A stretch of DNA of 63,777 nt, from assembly GCA_009760855.2 (NCBI GenBank), contig WPIO01000379.1:1-63777 (forward strand). The letters are read 5' to 3'. The position numbers and the translations under genes were made by a program. Positions 35,401 to 48,449 of this stretch are shown here, piece by piece. Numbering within the stretch: the stretch's first letter is position 1; each line of letters opens with the position of its first letter. The DNA comes from Cristatella mucedo (taxonomy: Eukaryota > Bryozoa > Phylactolaemata > Cristatellidae). The notes below the pieces were generated by a model, which saw nothing but the letters and a program-made list of their open reading frames with translations, had not been told where the DNA came from and searched no databases.

Positions 35401-35490
35401 CCGTGATGACTCACTAGGTAAGGTGATTGCTTTTAATGACCTCGGTCCCGAGGTCATGGGTTCCAATCCTGTGGTGGTGATCCTACTTGG
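35401..35490 (+). mobile_element. SINE S1 head
   Basis: TGATGACTCACTAGGTAAGG with box B GGTTCCAATCC (35459-35469) and 'ggtggtgatcc'. It is the best-preserved S1 tRNA-like head. The body after 35490 does not match the other S1 copies, so the element is 3'-truncated or has a different 3' part. Confidence 0.65.
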
Positions 35491-37019
35491 CTGATGCCTG
35501 AGCCTGCGGCTGCAGTTGGCGCTGGTTCAACTCCTCGGCTTGGTCGTGTAATAGCGATGTTGCATGTGACGTGCTGAAGTGGGTCGATGATACTCAGTAG
35601 CCTCCACATGGATGGCCGAAGCCGCATTCGTGGAGGTCGCTTTCAGTATTGGCAGCAGGTTGCCTTCAGACCAAACACCAGGCCGGCTTTCAGCAGTTGA
35701 TTTTACCGAGCACGTCAATATTGCCATTGCCTACAACTTATAGAAATCGTTTTATTTCGACTAAACTCAGCATAGGCAAGCAAAACACGAACTGGTGTTG
35801 TTTCCCAGGCTTAACTGTTAAGCCTCTTCCTGCATTGCTGCTGCTCTCTCAGCTGTCATTCAGAGGCTTCTCCATTTAGCAGAGGCCTAACCCGTGTAAC
35901 GACTCTTGCAGCCCAACCCCAGCTGTCATAGCCACACCCGAAAATTAGTGGTCCCCGACCTACTCACAAATAAGGAACACCCCTTCAACTACGTAGCTTA
36001 CTCATCCGAGCCTAGTTAATGACGTCAGAGCCATGAGGCTATGGCAGCAACCGGCAGCGTTTTCAACATTGCGTTCAAAAGCACTATCCGTGTTCACACA
36101 TTCAAAACGAAAATCTCGGAAGCAAAAACAAAATGTTGCTAAACATGTTCGTCAGTTTAGGGTAACTAAATTGTAACCAAGATTCAGTTGCAGGGCAGTT
36201 TCTCTCCAAGCACCACCATGCTCAGGCCACCCTGCCACCAGCCACTGCACTGATTGTGCTGTACTTCTATCAAGAGGTTGGACGATGGATGCATCGACAA
36301 GCCTCGATGCAGCTTCTTGTTCAATAGCAAAACTTCCTCTGCAATTGGTGCTTTCTCCACAGCTTCACGTGGCTGCTGCTCTATCGGCGGTAGCTGACTA
36401 TCTTGCCCGTGCACAGCAGTGCGTCTGAGCGACGGTAAAAGACGCTGACGCTGGCAGCAGTCGAAAATCCCACGCTGCAAAGCCTCCTGCCGCTAATTTG
36501 GCTAACAACTTAATCACCATGCTCAGTGACCAGTATTACGAAAGTCTTATGAAGGAGCTTCCGACTGCCGTTACTTCAATCCCAGAACAAAGCAGCCAAA
36601 GCTCCTAAAAGTTGCTTAGATCACAACCGAAGTAATCAGAGTTCCTTTGAAACTGCCCCACGACTTCCATTAGATAATATTATCCTACTGGCAAGGAAAA
36701 GAGTTTCAGAAATAGCAGAAGCCAGACGTTCCGGTAGGGCTGGGCTAGTTCAGTTACAGCAACCCGAAAAAATATCGTAGGGCAAAGCATCCAGACAAAG
36801 CTCACCATGACTTTCCCTTTCAATACAAAGGCTCATCAAAAAAGGCTTAAAAAATTCATTTTGACGAATACTGAATTAAAACAAAATTCATAATTAGATC
36901 GTGGGAATTAATAAATTATTCCGTTGGAAAGAACACACATAGTATAACTTGCATCATAGAGAAGTTTACGCCTGTTTTAAATGTACTGCGAAATGGCATA
37001 GCAATAATATAAGAATAAT
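35491..37019. other. Unassigned
   Basis: No gene recognised. A 98-codon frame at 36184-36480 (-) lacks any motif and is listed under rejected items. Confidence 0.3.
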
Positions 37020-37190
37020 AAAAATAGTAGATTTCATGGAGCTCTCGGAGAATTTTATTTATTTTCAGTCACTTTACATATGCTGTAAAAGACGCTTGAT
37101 CATATGGTTAGTAATAGCACACACAACGTCGACAAAGATAACACAGTTAGAGGTAACATGAACAAGCATAGCATGCAAAGATAATAACGA
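37020..37190 (-). mobile_element. Degraded LINE-A 3' end
   Basis: Follows the LINE-A 3' UTR in outline on the minus strand ('agtcactttacatatgctgt', 'gttagaggtaacatgaacaa'). The 3' stem-loop has lost its pairing. Confidence 0.55.
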
Positions 37191-39169
37191 AATATTTGTA
37201 TACCGTTGTCAGTGAACTGAATAATAATAATCAATATGCACTTGATAATGCGTGTGTGGCGTACCTGCCGCTTGGAAAAAAGTCAAACAAAAGGCCAGTA
37301 ATGTTCCGGCTCACCCTGCATTGTCGAACTGCCATGCATCTTCTATTCGAACATTAAGCGTCATCAAACTGCGGTTTAAAATTTTACAAGCTTACCGTCA
37401 ACAGTATTATTCCCTATTACTTATCAAATTGTGTGCGATTTATCTAATGCCTTATGTTGCTTTGAATTCCGACGGCCCGGGTATTGAAGGCCCTAGCATT
37501 GGAACTCACCCACCCATTGTCAATAAATTAGGTTGGTAAGCCAGAGACATGTTTATCTTGAAAGTGACAGCCAAACCATTGTGCAACACCAATCGTATAA
37601 ATGGTTGCCGCATCGCTATTAAAAATTCTTAGAAGAAAATTCTTAGAATTCTTAGAAGGCTCGCTGTTTTGGGCTATTAAAGGGTATAGCGAGGAAAAGC
37701 CGAGGCTCTATGCTTAAAATGTTGATTGGTAGATGCGGTCGAAAATGTTTCAAGTGAATCAGCAGCAAAACTACAGCAGCTAAAAGCTAATTTTGGCAGC
37801 TAGTCGCGGGACCTCATAAAATGCTATAGTTGCAAATTAAAGCTTGGATTGGCTTGTTCACCTAGTAGCTTTCTGCCAATGTAGAATTTCCTAGTAGCTT
37901 CATTAACAGTGCCATTGAAGGCGGCAGTCGTCGGTCAATTCGTCGAAATCATGTCAATTGGGAAAACATAGGTCTGCTTACAAGATGCAAGGTCATAGTA
38001 GGTGGGATTATAGCCGGTTGAGAGTAGGTGCTTTGAGATTGCGCAGGAGAAGTAATTAAATCAAATATGCAGGCTGGTACAAGCAAGGTAAGTGGTGCAT
38101 GCCTAAGCAACACTTTAGGACTTGATGCTACATAGGGAGCTGATAAAGTTCATAGATATCATGGGGCTGGATGTGGCTGATATGCCTTTTTTCAGGACAG
38201 GCGGGGGAGCTGTTGAGTTTAGCAGCAGTTGATAAAGAATGAGGGCACTGGCGAACAGTTCCGACTGAGAAAGTTCTGAAAAACAGTTCCAAAAGAGAAT
38301 TGCGATTTTATCCTAGACACGATGCAGATTCTGACAATTACGGCATTTCGTAGGTGAAACATTCTTTCGCATGGGTATTTTTTCCGAATAGCAAGGCATA
38401 GCAGTCGATTGCTTCATATGCTGCTGCCTGCTTTGCCTACTAGCACCTTTACATCACTAGTGCGTGACAGCCGAGAGCCGCTTGTCTGTCAGCATGAGAT
38501 AATGTTGTCGGCCCCCTCCACTTCTTTCCACGAGTAGAATTCAGAAACTGACCGTCGGCCACGGTCACAACATTATTTAGAGCCACTAAGTAAAAACAGG
38601 CCCTTTAAGGTCCGTCTTTTACGTCAAACATAATTTCCTCACCAGTGGCTCAAATCACATGGGCACGTTATTTTCACTTCACGCAAAATGTAATTAGCAT
38701 GTACAATCCTTTTCGAAAGCTGCTTTTGCTACTACTGTGAACGTTCACCAAATTTGCCCGCCGATAGCTCAAGGGTCGCAGCCAGATATTTGGCAGGTGA
38801 TGCTTAACAAAACTTTCGACGTTTGTGTCAGCTTTGCAATGTCTCCGGATGATTCGAAAACTGGGCTTAACAGCTCTTGGTAATCATCGCAATGTTGTAG
38901 GTGTGGTAAAGTAGCATCTGCATGGGCAACCACCATGCCTTAACATAAACGGCTCGATGCAGAGCACATTTAACTTGTGCAGCACAAGCGTGCCTGCATC
39001 TAAATATCTATATGTACTACTATTACTATGCAATAATTAGTCTTAAAGTTAGTAAATCTATGTACTATCGCATTATTATAATTGTTCTGGCAGTAAGAGA
39101 ATCTAGGCATTTATACCGGAATGGCATTTGTTCAAGCACCTCTTCAAAGATAATCATTTATTGATAACA
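37191..39169. other. Unassigned
   Basis: About 2 kb without a recognised gene or repeat. Confidence 0.3.
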
Positions 39170-40000
39170 ACAATAAATTTGATAGTGCATCATTTGAGAA
39201 CTTAATCTCTTTCTATGAACCTTGCATATGCTGCAAAAGACGCATGATTGAGTGGTTAGTGGTAGCACTTCAATAAACATCAAAATTAACATGGCTAATG
39301 TGGTCAAGTCAGGATCTTGTGACTCAAGTCGGAAGTTATTGGCTCCCTTCGCAAGGGTCTTGAGGTTTCGCCATTAACGGGTGATTTTAGATAAGGAGGA
39401 CGGGAGCATACAATGTAGGGTGAATGAGATGTACACGTGTTCAGATAAGCAGAATTCGGTAATTATTTGTGATTTTAATTTGCAGTTGCATGTACAAATT
39501 TGGTCATATGTGTGTTTTTTTATGTGATTAGAGGCCTGCACATATGCCACAATACACAATTAATCATTCTGCCTACGAAACTCGGTGCTAAAAGCGTCAG
39601 ATAAGTTATAAAAATGAATTTTGAAATCATCCATGGTGAGAAAAGATTGATTCCTTGCACACAGAATCAAAATGAGATCGAAGAAATCTGAGATGAACGA
39701 GGACTTGGTATCCCATGGGCTATAAACTACTGCCATAATCGGTAGCTTGTTGCCGGGTGAAAAAACAAGACTAAAGATAAGATAGCCCGCTTCGAGAGTA
39801 CTGCGAAAGGATTGAAATTTAAATTCGAGCGTGAAATAATTGCGATATATCGACCAGATTTGATTGATTTAGGGGTGTGAAAGAAGGAGACGAAAGTCGG
39901 GATTGCGTCTCTAATTGTTGGGCAGTTTACCGATTTTAGCCAAGTTATATTCAAGGCGAGCACATCGAGGTTTTTTTCTTGAATAATGTTGCTTATTAAT
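39170..40000 (-). pseudogene. LINE-A, 3' end joined to endonuclease
   Basis: The minus strand has the endonuclease N-terminal part at 39727-39963 (LALNITWLKSVNCPTIRDA, compare LALTETWLKSLNCPTIKEA at 57357) and further endonuclease-like sequence to about 39400, then the C-terminal end and 3' UTR (39180-39370). The RT is absent by internal deletion. Confidence 0.75.
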
Positions 40001-40724
40001 ACAAGTGCATTCCATATCGAACAAGGATGCCGAATATAAGCTTACAGTTGAGCCGCCGGCATTCTAGCAGACCTAATGACCGATCACTTTCTGAGAAAGA
40101 TTCTGAGCAAAGCTGGAGGGATAATAGGCTGACCTGTTCAACGTAGTAAGCAGCTGCATGCTTCACATCGCAAGTAACGTCAACTTACATATGTCACACC
40201 ATAAGTAGACGCTCAGTGGCTGTTATTTTGCAATACAAATGAATGAACCAGTAATGTAAGCAAAAGCTATTCGGGAATTCTCTGTTAACAGATTACGTTT
40301 ACTGATAATTTATATCCAGACTTCAGCTGAGCGAAACACAAGCGATTAGATAAAAGTAGAGATTGAAAATCGCGGTAGGCCAAAACATAGATGGAAAACT
40401 AACCAGACCAGGACACAATGGATTATTTGCTACTCAGGGCTACAGCAGATGGATGGATATCTGCGAGCTTGATAATGGATGGAATGTTAATGCAGAAGCC
40501 ATAAGTCCATACCCTATTGATAGTTACCTATAAGTTCGGCTGGAATGAAAAACTTTCAAAACGTTCGTCTTCACTTGGCAGTGATTTAAAAGCTGCCAAA
40601 CGAGAACAAGAGTCAACCAATGTAGCACTAACTCCAGCCTGTTCTTGGTATACAGGCTATTGGAATGAATCGGTATTGCGGTTTGCAAAGGGCAGAAGAA
40701 GTCACGGCGTTGTGCATTTAGAGC
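40001..40724. other. Downstream flank of fucosyltransferase
   Basis: Presumed 3' UTR and flank of the minus-strand gene. No clear AATAAA (TTTATT on the plus strand) is seen near the stop codon, so the polyadenylation site is not identified. Confidence 0.35.
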
Positions 40725-41442
40725 CTAAGAGGTGCATATACCAAACTCGGTACACAGGTCGTCCACAATTCGGCAGTTCTTCTCGACTGAAAACCATGCT
40801 GACAGGCGATGCCAAACTTTTGATCTAGGCGGACTGTGAGCCAGACGACAAAGCTGCATTAGCTGGGATGGGGGATGCTGGTCAATAGAGTTCCTGCCGG
40901 GTAAGGGGTCGTAGTAAAATGTGGAGCGCCACTTGTGATATGCATTATAAGCTCCGTCGTTGCTGTCCAAGTATTTGAGGTACGCTGCTAGACGCTCGGG
41001 ACTGGAGAAGTTCTTCACGTGGATAAACGAATCGGGTGGAGCCACTTTCTGGTAATCGGAAATCGAGGGCCCAAGCACCACTGGCACAACTTCAGACTCC
41101 GGCTGGAGGATCTTGAACAACTTTTCCGTAATATAGTCGCTGCAGATTGCATTTTCAAACGAAAGGTAAAACTTGTATTTGCTGCTGAGTTTCAGAAAGC
41201 ATTCATCCATAGATTTGTCTTTTGATTTCGGACAGGCCGAGATGGCGTCTGGAAAGGCGGACCAGCAGGAACCATACACGTCGACGTGGATAAACTTTCG
41301 TAGATCCTGCACGTATCGATGCCTTTTAGAAGACCAATCACTGCTGCAATCACTCACGTACCAAAATGCTAGTGCCTTCTTTACAGTTGGACTTGCATAT
41401 GTGGGCATTGGAACAGGACGTCTCCTCAACGACGGGGCATAA
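40725..41442 (-). CDS. Alpha-1,3-fucosyltransferase (GT10), last exon
   Basis: Transfers fucose from GDP-fucose onto GlcNAc of glycans in the Golgi lumen; this is known for the family. The exon gives 238 residues after the split codon and ends at TAG (40725-40727). It contains the GT10 signature SFENAICSDYITEKLF (near residue 90 of the exon), then VVPVVLGPSISDYQKVAPPDSF and DGAYNAYHKWR, all in the expected order. The acceptor is 'ttggttattgcag' just upstream of 41442, and it joins in phase with the other exon (TTC AG + T TAT GCC), reading SDVIFSYAPSLRRRPVP. The C-terminus has conserved-looking cysteines. No stops or frameshifts interrupt it, so it looks functional. Confidence 0.92.
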
Positions 41443-42089
41443 CTGCAATAACCAATAGAATCTCTCTTGCACGAGACACACGGATGAGACAACAAAGACA
41501 AGCTAACGCGAATTAGCTACAGCAAGGCATACCTTATGTTGGTCAGTTTACCTAAAACGAGTGCTAGTTAATACGAAAATTGTAAAAGAAAGCAGAAGCT
41601 AGCTATGTCCAAACATATGGTAAGGCAGAGGAATGCCAATTCTAGTATCCTGGAAAAAATTCATGTGCTCCGGTCAAGAAACTGTTAGAAAGCCCTCGAT
41701 CATTGAATCATCCCAACCACTCATTTGGATGTTAAAAGAGAGTCCACTGACCTCGCAAGGAGTGGCTAACGCTTCAATAAGCACTAGAGCAGCACACGCA
41801 GCAACTTTAAAGCAGTGCACTAAGCACTAAACGGACTATCCTGCGATCTTACTATGGCAAGATCGCTGCAAGCAATGTAAGGCTCGGCATGCGGAAAGTG
41901 CAAGCCTTTTACGGAGCTATTCAAAGGTGAGGAAAATATAAGCCCTGACGTTTTGCTGCGACACCTAGGGGACAATTTTTCCAAGGAGACACGCATTTAT
42001 GATTAAGTGACAAGTTTACAAAAGTTCACAGCCCCAATAAACTAGTTAAGCTTCTCTACGTGTATGTTAATTCTAATTATGTTGCTACT

Positions 42090-42400
42090 AATGATAATGC
42101 ATTTAAGAAAGCACCGTTAGAAACCTCGGTCAATTTCTTAGGCATTTTACAATTGCTTCAAAGGAAGAACGATCAAATGGTTAGTGACAGCATGCTCAAT
42201 GAACAACAAGAGTAATATGATTAGGGGTGACAAATAGGGTCAGCATGCAATTGTGGTCAGTGGCAGCATGCAACAGTGTCAGCACACCTAATCACATTAG
42301 GACGAACAACAGGGACCCACTAAATCCTGTCTTAAATAGATGGGTTTTCAGTTTCTCTTTAAATTCTGGACATATTAGATGTCGAAAAGCAGTTTTTTAG
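42090..42400 (-). mobile_element. LINE-A 3' end fragment in intron
   Basis: Minus-strand 3' UTR ('gattaggggtgacaaatagg', 'gtggtcagtggcagcatgca') and a worn tail. A plus-strand LINE-A tail scrap follows at about 42430-42540 ('accataaaccatttcatcat'), so two fragments lie head to head. Confidence 0.7.
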
Positions 42401-42849
42401 CATAAGAATTGAAGGCACTACTTTACTAGTTTATACCGCACATGTTACCATAAACCATTTCATCATGCTTCCTTGAAAGTATTTATAAACTGCGAAGACA
42501 GAGATTACGTCATCTGTTCTCTGACGGGGTATGCAAATAAATTATGATTCTTATTTCATGAAATGGAGATCAGAAAAACCACTTCTACGGTACCTGTCTG
42601 AACTACTTGTAAACAAATCTGCATGCTCTAAACATTTTCGAAAAACTAAAAAAAATGCTACTCACTTGGGTTTTCGAACTAGAACAACTAGTCACCATCA
42701 GGAATCCTGCTTGTCTGACCACATTCGTCCATCGAATGCTCGCTTAGTGCTATAGCATGCTGTTAACCATACTAAGAAGCCGTTCGAAGGCGGACTCGGG
42801 AATATCTCACGCAGCCTATTTCAGTAACAGCTTGCTATCGAATCAATAA

Positions 42850-43030
42850 ATAGAGGCAAGAGAGAGAATGAAAGGTGGGTAAGAAAGAGTCTGTAGTAGA
42901 AAGGAGGAGATGAGAGTGAGAGGAGGAAAGGAAGGAGGAAAGAGGAAGATTAGCAAGTTGGAAAGGAATGAGAAAAGGAAGGAGGGTAACGAAATAAAAG
43001 AGCTAACAAAAAGTTGCAAAAACATGAGAG
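42850..43030. repeat. Purine-rich low-complexity tract
   Basis: GGAGGAAAG/GAGAGG-type sequence that produces a spurious hydrophobic frame on the minus strand. A shorter purine tract lies at 43490-43590. Confidence 0.6.
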
Positions 43031-43682
43031 CAGGAAGAGATGAAGGGATAGTTAATGTAAATTAGTTCACAATCCAGAGAGAGTGGGAGAGAGATGCATC
43101 TCTTTCAAGGCACTTCCCATTAGCTAGAAAAAACTTGAACCTTTTGTTTCCATTTGACGTGCAGGGTAATTTATTCGGAATGAAATAATGGGATGAAGAA
43201 CTTGAAGAATGTTAGCTTTGCTTTAAATTTAAATACTGTCAGTTGATGTCAAGATGTCGACCGGCAATGATGCTTTAGGGGGTGGAACTGAAAGCGCGGT
43301 CTCGGTAAGAATTGTTACTTGTTTTGAGACACACACGATGAATCGAATCAGAAAAACAGGCGGTTTGAGAGAAACCCCATGAATTTCTTTAAATAAGTCA
43401 TGGGAGAGCCGTCATGGGAGAGCAAAAACAACGGAGAGTGGATGAGTCCTAGTAGAAGACGCTCCATCTGACTGGTAGCTCGAGCCGAAGTGGGAGAAGA
43501 AGTTTAATGAGGAGAAGCAGTAGGATTAAAGGAGGGAGAGAGAAGGATAAAGATAGAGGAACAGACAAAAGAAAGGAAGGAGGTGCGTAAAAGGCAGCAA
43601 CGTTTGTGGAGCTAGCAATGATTGTAGAGGATATGGACATTTCCTCCGGACGTTTCCCCTCTGAATTTTCTCCCTGGTATAC

Positions 43683-43836
43683 GGTTTAGGCTTTACCGTT
43701 TTGTGTTTATGGTCTTAGGGTTAAGGGCTTTTAGGGTTTAGGGTTTACAATTGAGGGTTTTCGGGTTTACGCTTTAGCGCTTAGGGTTTAGATTTTAGGG
43801 TTTCAGGGTTTAGTGTTAGGGTTTAGGTTTTAGGGC
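43683..43836. repeat. Degenerate TTTAGGG telomere-like array
   Basis: About 150 bp of TTTAGGG, TTAGGG and variant units (TTCAGGG, TTGAGGG, TTCGGG) all in the same direction. It is interstitial, inside the fucosyltransferase intron. The seven-base unit is more frequent than TTAGGG. Confidence 0.8.
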
Positions 43837-44199
43837 AGGCTACGCCTCCACCGCCTAGATCCACCCTTGCTTGAATCCCAAGCTTTAATTAGTGAGCATT
43901 AGGGCATAACTAGATCTCTTAAGGTCGCGTAATACTTATTGGACCTCTGAGGCTTAGCGCCCATTTGTGGGAACTCACGGCAACCTGTAGCGACAACCCG
44001 GTTTGACTGGTACGAACACGTGCCTGGCGGCGTCGAGCGGGACCTAACTTCGGCAGAACCAAGCTGTATAGCTCGCCGCTGCCGCAGCCGCCGCGACCAC
44101 CGCCGTGCTTGCTCCATTAGAAAACATCCATCTAATCCACATATTCCTCTAGTTATACTGAGTTGATTTTATTTTAATGGAGCATGAACTTCATTTAAT

Positions 44200-44386
<187 letters not shown>

Positions 44387-44765
44387 CTCTCTGTATTCTT
44401 AGTTACTCATTCATCACCATATGGGGAAATTTCGTACCCTGAAGAGGGAAATGCCCAGGGGAATGTCCTAGGGCCCACCGGGGGGGGGGGGATGTCCGAA
44501 AGGGGAAGTGTCCGGGAGGAAAAACGTCCTACAACCGACTGTGGGGTATTGACGAGTAAAAGAGGATTGATAGTGGGAGGAATATGCATCATGATATTCA
44601 CGTTCAAGATGTGATTAGTACGAGCGGCTTGGCTAAGAGAGCCGTTGCTGCTGCCTTTTACTCCTCAGTGCCAAGGAGGTAAGAAGAAGCCTCTGGGCGT
44701 ACGATCTATCGCACTAGCTGCTGTTATGGCTTGGTGCTTGAGCCGCAGCTATTGCTGGCAGTTAC

Positions 44766-45307
44766 CTGAAAATGACATCAGAGTCTTGTTTGTATGTAGC
44801 TGTCGCGTTGAAAATGCCATCGGCGGGTATGAATGAATTTCGGCAATACCGACTGGTTGGAGCCTCGCTGTTCAAATAGATGTATATTTGACTTGCATTC
44901 CGTTTCGGAGGGTAATGAAATCCAGCTCTTTGTTGGAAGCAACCGTGAAAGACTACCAGGTCTGCGACAGATACATACGACAGGTCCCTAGTGAATACAC
45001 AGCCACTTTTTCGGAGATCGTCAACATAGGCAGACTCAAACCAGACGCTGTGTTCGTACAGTGAAGTCCAAGCTACAATGATCTTAGTGGCACCAGCAGG
45101 CCTCGAGTTCCCTTCACTGGCTGTATCAAGGTCAAGGTAATACTCAGACACAGGTGGGCTGCTGCTGCTTTGATTCCTCGGGAGCTTGCATCTGGAGGGG
45201 AACGGTTGCTGCTTCAAGGTGTATCCAGTCATCATAGGTCTGGACCACATATAAATGATCAATCCAAATAGCAAGGTCGCGATTAAAACTGCAAAATGGC
45301 AAAGCAC
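44766..45307 (-). CDS. Alpha-1,3-fucosyltransferase (GT10), N-terminal exon
   Basis: Encodes the signal anchor (hydrophobic CHFAVLIATLLFGLIIYMW), a Ser/Pro-rich stem, and the first half of the catalytic domain: WTSLYEHSVWFESAYVDDL, ADLVVFHGC, YLNSEAPTS and FNATATYKQDSDV. Three N-glycosylation sequons (NQS, NAS, NAT) fit a Golgi type II protein. The family usually has a 'VVFHHR'-like block where this one reads VVFHGC. The frame is open up to a TGA at 45419-45421 but has no ATG before the membrane segment; the first in-frame ATG (45248-45250) lies at its end. A plausible acceptor 'ttgccattttgcag' ends at 45289, so the true exon may start at 45288 with the start codon on an unseen upstream exon. 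Total product is about 419 residues from 45307. Confidence 0.85.
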
Positions 45308-45421
45308 GAGAGGTGCAGCGACAGAAAAGTTGATTAAATTGAGTAGAAAATTACTCTCAAGGACTGCTGCTAACCAATTATTAGCGGTCGCTCTGCCAAG
45401 GTGAACTTGAAGTGAATATCA

Positions 45422-46009
45422 CAAATGCATTCAATGCTTAAACAAACGTGGCGATCAGCCGTGACCAACTAATCAGCAGCTTGCCAGCGACTAACAGATT
45501 AACTGCCACTTCGATGGTGCTTCATTTGTAGCAAATGCAAAATGCCTAGAAAGAGATTAAGTTCCTTTGAGGGACCTATATCAAATGAATAATTTACATT
45601 ACTACTATCAAACAACTCGGCAGCAAGGTAAGCAATACACCTTCAAGATCGGAAACTAAACGTTGCATCGAGTAGGGGTGAGGCAGCTACTAATCCATGA
45701 AGGCTACACGGTTGTAATGTAGCGACGACAGGGGATAATATTATATTATATATTATATACAATATATAATATATTTTACATTGTAATACTTTATTATAAT
45801 ATAAATCATAAAAAGAAGCTAGTATAGCACCAAACGAAACTAAATCTTCAGCAATGAAGTCTACAGATATGAGAAATGAGTCATAATAACTTGTTAGTTA
45901 TGCCTTATTCGGCCCTAGCATGCAAAGCAAAGGTAAGACAATTGGTAAGCACTTAGCAAATGCTGCTATGAAGTTAGGGAACTTTTAGCTTCTTTAAAGG
46001 TCAAAAGGT
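45422..46009. other. Upstream flank of fucosyltransferase with LINE-A tail
   Basis: A LINE-A 3' tail lies at 45500-45600 ('aaaatgcctagaaagagatt'). A palindromic AT-rich stretch is at 45740-45800 ('atattatattatatattata'). No upstream exon or promoter was identified with confidence. Confidence 0.4.
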
Positions 46010-46160
46010 AGGGGATGTAATTGTGTCAGCCGCTAGTGACCTCCAGGCTTTAGGAACACACAAACTAAAAGTAGTGTCTCCAAAGAATCTGAGGTTGGCT
46101 AGCGGCACAGTGAAACAACTTGAATCGAAGGAACAAGTGATACGATATAAAGCCTTGTAA
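46010..46160 (-). mobile_element. LINE-A C-terminal fragment
   Basis: Minus-strand match to the SFGDRAFS..APKAWNSL part ('tccaggctttaggaacacac', 'tctccaaagaatctgaggtt'). Confidence 0.6.
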
Positions 46161-46990
46161 GAAGGTATTTCCGATTTTCAGATAAGCCTGAGCCACAACA
46201 CAAAATCTTTGACGAGTAACTAAACCTTGAATTCTCTAAGCAGCCGGATAGGCATCTAGATTTTACCCAGAGTAAACTGCTTCCAATTCACGGTCCATGT
46301 TGTCGATTCGAGTTCGGAAGCAGACAATTCTCTACTGATTGCTGTAAGAGTGGTGGTGTCAGCGAAGGCTCTTCAGCCGCTATATAAATAAGGCTAATTG
46401 ATCAGCTGAAAGTAACATTTTTTGGATCCCATCACAGCTTCGTGAGAAAGGGCATGCTAAAGGCGAGCACATCGGTGATGAGAGATGGGCATAGCAGCCA
46501 AGTTTTAAACCAAGCTTAGGCTTCTTGCTTGACGGACAAGAAGACCGTGAAAAAGTAAGAGCTAGCAACGTCAAGTTTGTTATTCCTAGCTAACCATGCC
46601 CAAATTTATCTCAACGGTAAACTCACTAAAAATAGGCAGACTTGACTGTCAAGCTGATGGGTTCATCCAGTAAATCTAACTTTGGAGCAGTACACACAGA
46701 TTTCCAACGGACGTTACAGAAAACATGATGGCCAAGCAGTATTGAGGGCTAAGCTCGTCAATTTGGGGCAAAAATAGGTTTGCCCATAAATATTAGGTTG
46801 ATCTTATTGTTGTTCAATTCAAACAGTATGCTTTCAAAAATAAGAGACTGTCAGCAAGGCATGCTAATTGGGACTAAAGTAATTTCGATTTCTTGCAACT
46901 TGAGAAGGGTTCACATTACGGCTACGGCTATCAGTCAAGTGGATGCAAATCAAAATCCTAGATCGAACTTAGGGATTATATCGGAGGAGA
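46161..46990. other. Unassigned
   Basis: No gene or repeat recognised. Confidence 0.3.
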
Positions 46991-47170
46991 AAGAGATTGA
47001 GAGATTTAGAGAGAGATAGAGAGAGAGAGAGAGAAAGTGTGAGAGAGAGATAGAAAGAGAGAGATAGAGAGAGAAATTGAGAGATAAGGAAAGAGATATA
47101 GAGAAAGAGAGAGAATGAGAGAGAAAGAGAGAGAGAAAGAGAAAGAGAGCGAAAGAGAAAAAGAAAGATA
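46991..47170. repeat. (GA)n microsatellite, impure
   Basis: GAGAGA with AAAG and TAGA interruptions over about 180 bp. Confidence 0.9.
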
Positions 47171-47284
47171 TCGCATTGTGAATAAGCTCAGCAAGTATAG
47201 CACCTTGGGTTACTGAATTTTAAAATATTCAGGGATGACGACTAAAGTTTTTTTATTGAAGAGACTGTTTGACCACAAAATATA

Positions 47285-47852
47285 ACCACTTCTCGCTGAC
47301 CTGCACTTGCCACCAGTCAGCAACTGATTAACTTCAAAGTTTTGTCGTTCACTTTTAGGTCACTTTTTTCTTCGGCTCCATCATAGCTCTCAGATATACT
47401 CCCCCACCTGGTTGAGCATGGTACCACCTACTTTTCAGAATCCAACAGTTTACCACTACCTCGTACAAACCTCAAATCCTTTGTCGACCGGGCTTTGGAA
47501 TTCGTTTGCTCCGAAAGGTGGAACTCCCCACCGACTTGAGTCGGAGCATCCTGTGACTTGACCACATTTAAAACGAACTTAAAAACGCACCTATTTAGAA
47601 CAGCAATTAGTGGGTCCCTGTGATTCTTCCTTCATGGACTTACACGTGCTGACACTGCATGCTGCCACTAACCACATTTGCCTGCTTACCCTGTGCATGT
47701 AACCCCTAACCACACTGTTCATGTCGTTTATCAAGCCTGATATTACTTACGGTTCAATCGCGTTTCCTTTTACAGCAAATGTAAAGTGACCAAGGAAGAG
47801 ATTGAGTTATCTGAGGGCGCTTTATCAAGTGCATTATTATTATTATTATTGT
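47285..47852 (+). pseudogene. LINE-A C-terminus and 3' end
   Basis: Starts at 'acttctcgctgacctgcact' and runs to the stem-loop tail (47780-47830) with ATTATTATTATTATT at 47836-47850. Several frameshifts. Confidence 0.85.
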
Positions 47853-47972
47853 CAATGAATCTTAGTCAGAAACTTATACAAATCCACGGACACGATGTTG
47901 GACTTACCCAGTAGAGATTTATGTATATTGTTCAAAGCGTAAGCGGTTGTTGGTATGCATTAGGCAGCCAAA

Positions 47973-48130
<158 letters not shown>

Positions 48131-48449
48131 TACTCACCCAACAACGATAAAATAAGACGCATACCGGAGTCGTAAGGCCACTTGAAGTAGTAAGTAGCCA
48201 AAAAGTATTATCTCAGGATAGGTAGAAAGGATTTGCCATAGTCGGTAATATAAGAGTAGATTTAGTTGTATAAGCATTGTGGAAGTTAAATCTACAGTGG
48301 AGGATCTGAAGAGCAGAAGCTTCTATCACCAACAGCCTATCAGTAGAGGTATAGAATACGTAATTCATTGCCATATAAAACCTGAGGGCGTGGGCAAGCT
48401 GGAACTACTGCATTACTTAATCTCAACCCGAAAGAGTGTCCCTCAGTTC

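Noticed and set aside
35401-35490. Functional tRNA gene
   Set aside because: Has box-like sequences but cannot be folded by eye into a tRNA cloverleaf with a paired acceptor stem, and belongs to the S1 repeat family.
36184-36480. 98-codon minus-strand frame
   Set aside because: No motif, no splice partners or conserved block recognised; length is within chance for this composition.
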